A stretch of 64,000 nt of DNA. Source: Plantactinospora mayteni (lineage in GTDB: Bacteria; Actinomycetota; Actinomycetes; Mycobacteriales; Micromonosporaceae). The stretch is taken from positions 86,058 through 150,057 of the forward strand of contig NZ_BONX01000032.1 in assembly GCF_016862935.1 (NCBI RefSeq). Reading direction: 5' to 3'. The first letter of the stretch is position 1; each line of letters opens with the position of its first letter. This document shows, in pieces, positions 58,451 through 64,000 of the stretch. The notes beneath the pieces are model-generated. The model was not told the DNA's origin and did not search any database. It was given only the letters and a program-made list of their open reading frames with translations. The position numbers were made by a program, and so were the translations under genes.

Positions 58451-59977
58451 ATGACCACGCCAATCGAGCGGGCTGCCGACTCGTTCGCGGCCGAGCTTTC
58501 CCGTCGGCGGGTCGAGCGGGGCATGACCAAGAAGCAACTCGCGGCCCGGATGGGGTTCGACCCCTCCTACGTCAGCCATGTCGAGGGTCGGCGGCACCGG
58601 CCGACCGAGGACTTCGCCCGGCGTGCGGAGGCCGTACTCGGCGCGGCCGGAGCGATCTGGCAGCGTTTCCAGGAGTACGACGAACTGCGGCAGGCCCGCT
58701 CCAGCGTCGTCGCACACCGCGATCCGCCCGTACCCGAGCAGTGGATGCCGCCCGGCACCGGCCTGATCGTGGAGCAGGAGACCGCCACGCTGGCCTACCA
58801 CGAGGGCGCGTACCGCTGCGTGATCCGGCGGGCGCTCTACAACGCCGGAACGGAGCCGGTGACCCGCTATCTCGTGCGGATCGCCGTGGACCGCTATCCC
58901 AACGACCCGGCCCGGTCCAACCGGCACCACCGGGAGAACCCGCTGACCTTCGCCGAACTGGACCTCCAGGCGTTCTGCGACGACCAGGGCAGCCGCGAGC
59001 CGATGGAGTGGCGCAAGAAGCACGACCGGGACGCGTTCAAGGAGGTGTGGCTGCTCTTCGAGAACGGCGACGGCCGGTTCCCGCTGTATCCGGGCGAGCG
59101 GGTCACCACCGAATACTCCTACCGGGTCAACCAGGACAAGTGGGGGCAGTGGTTCCAGCGCGCCGTACGGCTGCCCACCCGCCGGCTCGCGCTCCGGCTC
59201 GACCTGCCGCTCGACCTCGACCCGCAGGTCTGGGGCGTGGAGACGTCGCTGTCGGCCGAGGAGGGACCGCTGCGTACGCCACTGGTCCGGCGCGACGAGG
59301 GCGGCCGGGCGCTCTTCGAGTGGTCGACCGACGACCCGCCGCTGAACGCCCGGTACCGCCTGGAGTGGCGCTACCGCGCCCAGCCGGCCACACCCGCCGT
59401 CGCGTCCCCGGAATCGGCGGAGGGCCGGGCCAGCGACCGGATGCGGGCAGCCGGCATCGTGCAGCTCGGCGCGGACCTGTTGCGCCAGCCGGCCCGGCAC
59501 TTCGACCTGCCCCGGGACGACGCCAATGCCCGGGACGTGGTGGCCCGGCTCCGGGCCGCCCTGGAGCGACTCGACGAGCTGCACCCGTTCAGCAAGGGGG
59601 TCGGGCTCGCCGCGCCGCAGATCGGGCTGCCCTGGGCCGCCGCCGTGGTACGCCCACCGGACCGGGACGCCGAGCCGGTCGTACTCCTCAACCCCCGGGT
59701 GGTCGACGCCGCGCTGGAGACCGACGAGCAGTACGAGGGCTGCCTCTCCCTCTTCGACCTCCGTGGCCTGGTCGCCCGGCCGCTGCGGCTCGACGTCGAG
59801 CACGCCCGCTGGGACGGCGGGCGCATGATCACCTCGTTCGAGCTCGCCATGGCCCGACTGGTCGCGCACGAGATCGACCACCTGGAGGGCCGGCTCTACG
59901 TCGACCGGATGGACCCGGAGGTCCCGCTGGTGCCGATCGAGGAATACCGCGACACCGGCAACCCCTGGCGCTACTGA
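58451..59977 (+). CDS. XRE-type HTH protein fused to a peptide deformylase domain
   Basis: A 508-residue two-domain protein. Residues about 8-65 are a Xre helix-turn-helix (FAAELSRRRVERGMTKKQLAARMGFDPSYVSHVEGRR). A middle region (about 85-310) is beta-rich, with RRALYNAGTEPVTRYLVRIAVDRYP and YPGERVTTEYSYRVNQDKWGQWFQRAVRLP. The C-terminal 150 residues contain all three peptide deformylase motifs: GVGLAAPQIGL (about 383), EGCLSLFD (about 428, metal Cys) and VAHEIDHLEG (about 472, two metal His and catalytic Glu). So the deformylase is probably active. The ATG at 58451 has AGAGGA eight bases upstream; a longer reading is less likely. A DNA-binding protein with an intact deformylase is unusual. 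Confidence 0.9.
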   Translation: MTTPIERAADSFAAELSRRRVERGMTKKQLAARMGFDPSYVSHVEGRRHRPTEDFARRAEAVLGAAGAIWQRFQEYDELRQARSSVVAHRDPPVPEQWMPPGTGLIVEQETATLAYHEGAYRCVIRRALYNAGTEPVTRYLVRIAVDRYPNDPARSNRHHRENPLTFAELDLQAFCDDQGSREPMEWRKKHDRDAFKEVWLLFENGDGRFPLYPGERVTTEYSYRVNQDKWGQWFQRAVRLPTRRLALRLDLPLDLDPQVWGVETSLSAEEGPLRTPLVRRDEGGRALFEWSTDDPPLNARYRLEWRYRAQPATPAVASPESAEGRASDRMRAAGIVQLGADLLRQPARHFDLPRDDANARDVVARLRAALERLDELHPFSKGVGLAAPQIGLPWAAAVVRPPDRDAEPVVLLNPRVVDAALETDEQYEGCLSLFDLRGLVARPLRLDVEHARWDGGRMITSFELAMARLVAHEIDHLEGRLYVDRMDPEVPLVPIEEYRDTGNPWRY

Positions 59978-60117
59978 CCGCCGGCAGCCAGCCACCCAGA
60001 GAGAGCAGCCGGCCTGCCGGTGAGAGCAGCCAGTCTCCTGGAGAGAGCAGCCGGCCTTCTTTCGAGGTCGGCCGGTCTCCGGGAGAGCCGCAGGCGGTCG
60101 CCCCCGATGACGGGGAG

Positions 60118-60157
60118 CCGGGTCTCCGTGCCCTACGGGTAGGACACGGAGACCCGG
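60118..60157. terminator. Hairpin between the HTH-deformylase and flavohemoprotein genes
   Basis: CCGGGTCTCCGTG and CACGGAGACCCGG pair over 13 bases, between convergent genes. Before it (59985-60085) are several GAGAGCAGCC repeats. Confidence 0.85.
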
Positions 60158-60180
60158 CTTTGGGGGGAGAGGGAGGGTGT

Positions 60181-61296
60181 CTAGAGATCGCCGAAGGCGT
60201 CGTACCGGATGTTCTCCGGGGGCACGTCGTCGGCGGCGAGGGTGCGTAGCGCGGAGCGGACCAGGGTGGCCGAGCCGGAGACGTAGCAGTCGTGGCTGGT
60301 CCACGGGCCGTACCGGGCGAAGACGTCGGTGATCTCGCCCCGTTCGCCGTCGAAGTCGGGATCCGCGCTGCACACGGGGATGATCGACAGCCAGGGGTGC
60401 TGGGCGGCGAGTTCGTGGAGTTCGGTCAGCCCGTACAGGTCGTCGCGGCCGGCGGCGCCGACGAAGACGTGCATCCAGCGGGTGCGGTTGTATCCGGCGA
60501 GTTCCTCGGCGAGCGCCTTGATCGGCGCGAGCCCGACGCCACCGGCCACGCAGAGCACGTCCCGGGTGGAGGCCCGGTCCAGCGTCATCGCCCCCATCGG
60601 GGCGGCCACCCGCAACAGGTCACCAATCTTGACCCGGCGGACCAGCGCGCTGGAGACCCATCCGGCACCGACCGCCCGGACGTGGAAGTCGAGCGTGTTG
60701 TCCGCGCGCGGGGCGTTGGCGATCGAGTACGTCCGCCAGAGGCGCGGCTGGTAGCGCGGCACCTCGACGCTGACGTACTGGCCGGCCCGGTACGGCAGCT
60801 CGTGCTGGAGCGGACGGCAGGTCAGTACGGCGACGTCGCTGCCCCGCCGTTCGTGCCCGATCACCTCCGCGTGCCAGAACGGCGGGTTCGGGTCGTCCGC
60901 CGCGCCAGCCTGCATGCGCTCGGCGATCACCCGGTACGCGTCCCGCCACGCCTGGTCGTACTCGATGGTCCACCGCTCGCCGGCGGCCTCCCGCAACGCG
61001 GACATCAGCGCGGTGCCCATGGTGTCGTAGTGCGCCGGCCTGACGTGGTATTTGCGGTGGTCGCGGCCGAGTGAGCGGAGGTAGTCGTCGAAGCTCTCGG
61101 GGTCGTCGATGGTCTGGACGGCGGTGACGATCGCCTCCAGCAGGCGGTCCCGCTGCCCGTCCATCTGCACCGGGAACAGTGTGCGCAGGGCGGGATCGGA
61201 CAGGAACATCCGGGCGTAGAAGTATCCCGCGACCTTGTCCCGTCGATCTTCGACGAGGGTCCAGCTCTCCTTCAACAGCTGCGCGAGGTTGTCCAT
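60181..61296 (-). CDS. hmp: Flavohemoprotein-like (globin plus FAD/NAD reductase)
   Basis: A 371-residue globin-reductase fusion. The globin domain (about residues 1-135) starts MDNLAQLLKESWTLVEDRRDKVAGYFYARMF and has the proximal-His segment HRKYHVRPAHYDTMG. The reductase has RLWRTYSIANAP (FAD), PMGAMTLDR, and CVAGGVGLAPIKAL (NAD). It should convert nitric oxide to nitrate using oxygen. The first domain is slightly short for Hmp. GAGAAGG lies before the ATG. A 17-base palindrome 60 bases upstream may be its operator. Confidence 0.92.
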   Translation of the reverse strand: MDNLAQLLKESWTLVEDRRDKVAGYFYARMFLSDPALRTLFPVQMDGQRDRLLEAIVTAVQTIDDPESFDDYLRSLGRDHRKYHVRPAHYDTMGTALMSALREAAGERWTIEYDQAWRDAYRVIAERMQAGAADDPNPPFWHAEVIGHERRGSDVAVLTCRPLQHELPYRAGQYVSVEVPRYQPRLWRTYSIANAPRADNTLDFHVRAVGAGWVSSALVRRVKIGDLLRVAAPMGAMTLDRASTRDVLCVAGGVGLAPIKALAEELAGYNRTRWMHVFVGAAGRDDLYGLTELHELAAQHPWLSIIPVCSADPDFDGERGEITDVFARYGPWTSHDCYVSGSATLVRSALRTLAADDVPPENIRYDAFGDL

Positions 61297-61616
61297 GACA
61301 CCTTCTCGGTCGGGGCCACTGCGCGGATAAGAATGAATACCGTGAGTCAGTGTCGGTCGCACACAATGTGCGATCGACGGTCGATCGGCCGTTGTCGGAG
61401 AACCGACTCCCGTCGCGGGCGGAACGGCTGCGGACGGCCGGGAAGTGTGGTGCCGCCACGCCATGCGGGCAGCCGTGACGTGCTTCCCCGCGACGCGGGA
61501 CCGCTGCGACGTCATGGTGAGGCGCGCCCGCCTCGCCTGGGTCGGCCGGGCGGTCGGGGCAGGGAGACCGGTGCGGACGCTCCCGGCGGGCGGCCCGATC
61601 GGGCACAGTTGTCGGG
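61297..61616. other. Upstream region of the flavohemoprotein gene
   Basis: No gene is supported in 320 bases. The stretch 61320-61380 is AT-richer and contains one perfect palindrome. Confidence 0.5.
61357..61373. promoter_or_regulatory. Perfect palindrome, possible operator of the flavohemoprotein gene
   Basis: TCGCACA-CAA-TGTGCGA is a 7-3-7 inverted repeat about 60 bases upstream of the start codon. It does not match the known NsrR consensus convincingly. Confidence 0.6.
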
Positions 61617-62441
61617 GTGACGGTTGATCTCGCCCGCCCGCTCTCCCGCCGCGTACTCGGCACCGAGGTGCTCCTGGTACTCGGGCTGTCCCTGGGACAG
61701 TCCGCGGTCTACTCGGCGGTGACGATCGTCGCCCGGCTCACCGCCGACCGGCCGCTGTCCCAGCAGACCGCCACGCTGAACGCATCTCAGTCGGCGCGGC
61801 CCTGGCTCGACCTCACGTACCAGCTCCTCGGGATCTTCTTCGCCCTCGTGCCGGTGCTGCTCGCCGTACACCTGTTGAACCGGGACCGGACCCTGGACCG
61901 CGACGGGTTGCTCGCCCGGGACGCGCTGCCCGACCAGGCTCGGGGCGGTGCCCGGGAGGTGCTCGGCCTGGACGGCCGGCGGCCCGGCCGCGACCTGGCC
62001 TGGGGCGCCGCGCTGGCCGCCGCGATCGGGCTACCCGGACTCGGCCTCTTCTGGATCGCCGCCCACCTCGGCGTCAACGCCAGCGTCGTCCCGGCGAGCC
62101 TGCCGGACCTGTGGTGGGCGGTGCCGGTACTCATCCTCTCGGCCGCGCAGAACGCGATCCTCGAAGAGGTCGTGGTGGTCGGCTACCTGATGACCCGGCT
62201 GCGGGAGATGGGGTGGCGGATCGGCGCCGTCATCGCCGCCAGCGCGTTGCTGCGCGGCTCGTACCACCTCTACCAGGGCTTCGGTGCGTTCGTCGGCAAC
62301 GTGGTCATGGGAGTGGTGTTCGCGCTGTTCTTCCTGCGTACCAGGCGGGTGCTGCCATTGGTGGTGGCGCACACCCTGCTGGACGTGGTCGCCTTCGTCG
62401 GCTACGCGCTGCTGCCCCGGGAGTGGTTCGACTGGTTGTAG
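61617..62441 (+). CDS. CPBP-family intramembrane protease-like protein
   Basis: A 274-residue membrane protein with about seven helices. CPBP (Abi/Rce1) motifs: ILEEVVVVGYLMTRLRE (EE, usually followed by R three residues on; here G), RGSYHLYQGFGA and VVAHTLLDVVAF (His, Asp). Such proteases cut near the membrane or take part in bacteriocin immunity. The absence of the first-motif Arg is common in some members. The GTG start is at 61617. Its end overlaps the convergent gene by 40 bases. Confidence 0.88.
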   Translation: MTVDLARPLSRRVLGTEVLLVLGLSLGQSAVYSAVTIVARLTADRPLSQQTATLNASQSARPWLDLTYQLLGIFFALVPVLLAVHLLNRDRTLDRDGLLARDALPDQARGGAREVLGLDGRRPGRDLAWGAALAAAIGLPGLGLFWIAAHLGVNASVVPASLPDLWWAVPVLILSAAQNAILEEVVVVGYLMTRLREMGWRIGAVIAASALLRGSYHLYQGFGAFVGNVVMGVVFALFFLRTRRVLPLVVAHTLLDVVAFVGYALLPREWFDWL

Positions 62442-63901
62442 GCGGCCGGCTCGCCCCCGAGGGCCACCGCCGGACGTCCGGCCGGATCCGGCCAGCCCGC
62501 CCCGGTGCGGTAGTACTCGACAGTCCGGGCGGCGAGTCGTTCGGTGTTGGCGGAACTCAGCATCGCGGCGGCCAGCGTCATCGCGCCCGGCAGTCGCAGT
62601 CGCCGTACGGCCAGCCGCAGAGCCAGCCAGTTCGCGGTCCGGGCGACGATCGGCGCACCCAGCCGCCAGCCCGCCTCGGCCAACCGGCCCGGCTCCCTGT
62701 CGACCTTCGCGTCGACCTCCGCGTCGACCTTCGCGTCGACGTCCTCGGTCGAGGTGTCGTCCGTGGCTGGTCCGGGGTCCTCCGGGTGGTCGGCGATCGC
62801 CGCCTCGGCGGCGGCCAGCGCGGCCCGGGCACTGGCCACGTCCGGGTGGACCCGGGTCAGCACCAGCAGGTCGGCGGCCCGATCCGGCCGGGTCGGATCA
62901 TGGTCGTGCGCGGCAGCCAGGTGCAGCACCAGGCCGGCCTGCGCCCAGGTGACGGCGGCCAACTCGGCGAGCGGGGCGAGCATCCCGGTCGCCGTCGACA
63001 GGGCCCCACCGGCGGCGGCGAGCCGGACGTACCGCCGGGTGGCCAGTCGGACCAGGCCGTCGGCGGTGGCTCCCGGGTACGCGGCCCGGACCCAGGCCGC
63101 CCAGGCTCGGGCCTCCGGGCCCAGTCCGCGTACCGCGGCCAGGGCGAGCAGCTCGGGTGTGTAGCCCGGGTGGTCGAGAATCCGCCGGACCGTCGACGGT
63201 TGCGCCTCAGGTTCAGGAGTACGCCCCGAAGCCGCCCGATCCGCCACAACGATCCCATGGGGTGCGCCGACCGGGTACGACGTACCGATGCCGGGGGATT
63301 CGCTCGGCGCGCCGGTCGCCGCGGATCCGACGGCGGGTACCCGAGCGCTGGGCTCGTCGGTCCCGTGGGGCGTCCCGGTCTCCTCGGTCGGGTCGGTGTC
63401 CCTGGCCGGGCCGCTCGGTCCTGCCGGGGCGGTCGGTCCTGCCGGCTCGCTCGCATCGGTGGCGTCGGCACCGGCAGGGGGCGTGATCTTGGTCATGGGG
63501 CTGTCGGTCGGGTCGGTGGCGCTGGGGTCGGTGGTGGGCGGCGGTGTCGCCGCTTCCAGGGCGGCAGCGGCCGGTACCGTCGCATTCTCGCCGGAGTCAG
63601 TCGTGGCGGGCTCGTCCGCCGTCGCCCCGGCGGTCGCCTTGGCCGTGGTCTTCTTCGCCGCGCTGGCCGCCTTCTTGGCGGTGGCCTTCGTCACCGCGGT
63701 GGCCTTCTTCGCGACCGCCTTGGTCGCGCTGGCGGTCTTCTTGGCGGCGGTGGCTCTCTTGGCGGTCGTCTTCTTTGCCGGGCTGGCCTTCGGGGCGGTA
63801 GCCCTGGATCCGCCGACCGCCTTTCCGGCGTCGGCGGTCGTCCCGGCGTCGGTGGTGTCGGCAGGATCGGATGCCGGGACACCCTTTCCGCCCGTGATCA
63901 C
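62402..63901 (-). CDS. Large protein with Lys/Ala histone-H1-like N-terminus and helical C-terminal domain; start may lie outside the window
   Basis: A 499-residue protein in three parts: a Lys/Ala/Thr-rich tail (KKTTAKRATAAKKTASATKAVAKK, about residues 40-95) as in bacterial H1-like proteins; a long acidic Pro/Ala/Asp stretch (about 95-225); and a helical domain (TVRRILDHPGYTPELLALAAVRGLGPEARAWAAW onward) with hydrophobic helices resembling EcsC-like proteins. The GTG at 63901 is preceded by GGAGGATCC. However the frame stays open through the hexanucleotide repeat and would encode (Gly-Ser)n, so the gene may continue past the window end. Function is unknown. Confidence 0.75.
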   Translation of the reverse strand: MITGGKGVPASDPADTTDAGTTADAGKAVGGSRATAPKASPAKKTTAKRATAAKKTASATKAVAKKATAVTKATAKKAASAAKKTTAKATAGATADEPATTDSGENATVPAAAALEAATPPPTTDPSATDPTDSPMTKITPPAGADATDASEPAGPTAPAGPSGPARDTDPTEETGTPHGTDEPSARVPAVGSAATGAPSESPGIGTSYPVGAPHGIVVADRAASGRTPEPEAQPSTVRRILDHPGYTPELLALAAVRGLGPEARAWAAWVRAAYPGATADGLVRLATRRYVRLAAAGGALSTATGMLAPLAELAAVTWAQAGLVLHLAAAHDHDPTRPDRAADLLVLTRVHPDVASARAALAAAEAAIADHPEDPGPATDDTSTEDVDAKVDAEVDAKVDREPGRLAEAGWRLGAPIVARTANWLALRLAVRRLRLPGAMTLAAAMLSSANTERLAARTVEYYRTGAGWPDPAGRPAVALGGEPAAYNQSNHSRGSSA

Positions 63902-63916
63902 CTCGCCGGATCCTCC

Positions 63917-64000
<84 letters not shown>

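Noticed and set aside
58382..60373. 663-residue minus-strand frame over the HTH-deformylase gene
   Set aside because: Shadow frame opposite a gene with complete motifs; no ribosome site and no domain.

Overview
This window comes from the chromosome of a very high-GC actinomycete, most likely a member of the Micromonosporaceae (Micromonospora or a close relative). The assignment rests on the GC-rich codon use, many GTG starts, actinobacterial regulatory sites (LexA, SoxR, c-di-AMP riboswitch) and gene families typical of that group. It is an inference from reading the sequence, with no database match behind it.

Layout. (1) 1-9460: housekeeping and envelope genes: a membrane-anchored protein, two CNNM/CorC-like membrane proteins in tandem, a secreted amidase, a c-di-AMP riboswitch controlling an NlpC/P60 hydrolase, dcd, a small flavin-type oxidase behind a perfect LexA box, and a secreted pappalysin-like metalloprotease. 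(2) 9461-23984: tRNA-Gly(CCC) followed by a complete AICE (actinomycete integrative and conjugative element, pSAM2 type). It has 46-bp att repeats, integrase, Xis, RepSA-type initiator, SpdB-like protein, small transfer-type genes, an FtsK/TraB translocase, a Pra-type activator with spaced operators, a GntR plus glycosyltransferase pair, and a lower-GC cargo region with a KAP-type membrane NTPase. (3) 23985-26163: a scar of older integrations: a third, degenerate att copy, a TmrB-like kinase, and a frameshifted copy of the element's glycosyltransferase/GntR block. (4) 26262-33780: AraC/VOC pair, D,D-carboxypeptidase, LytS/LytTR-type two-component system, polyprenyl-phosphate sugar transferase and an Fpg/Nei glycosylase. 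(5) 33864-37566: a glycosyltransferase and a three-gene operon (nucleotidyltransferase, glycerol-1-phosphate dehydrogenase-like enzyme, CDP-alcohol phosphotransferase) that looks like a dedicated envelope lipid or polymer route. (6) 37773-50412: Nudix, CBS, aminotransferase, CorA transporter with a striking inverted repeat, cyclophilin, rhomboid, thiolase, glycosyltransferases. (7) 50757-53931: split transketolase, SoxR and quinone oxidoreductase around a perfect 20-bp SoxR-type palindrome. (8) 53932-64000: an unusual ~38-bp periodic repeat before tRNA-Ser(TGA), small coiled-coil genes, PEBP-like protein, methyltransferase, FhuF-like reductase with an iron-box-like site, an XRE-HTH/peptide deformylase fusion, flavohemoprotein, CPBP protease, and a lysine/alanine-rich protein beside an 84-bp hexanucleotide repeat at the window edge.

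How the parts work together: Region 2 is a self-contained mobile unit: GntR repressors probably silence Pra, which would switch on xis/int/repSA, while TraB and SpdB would move the DNA between mycelia. Region 7 looks like one oxidative-stress module coupling NADPH supply (pentose phosphate pathway) to quinone detoxification. Regions 4-6 are rich in cell-envelope functions.
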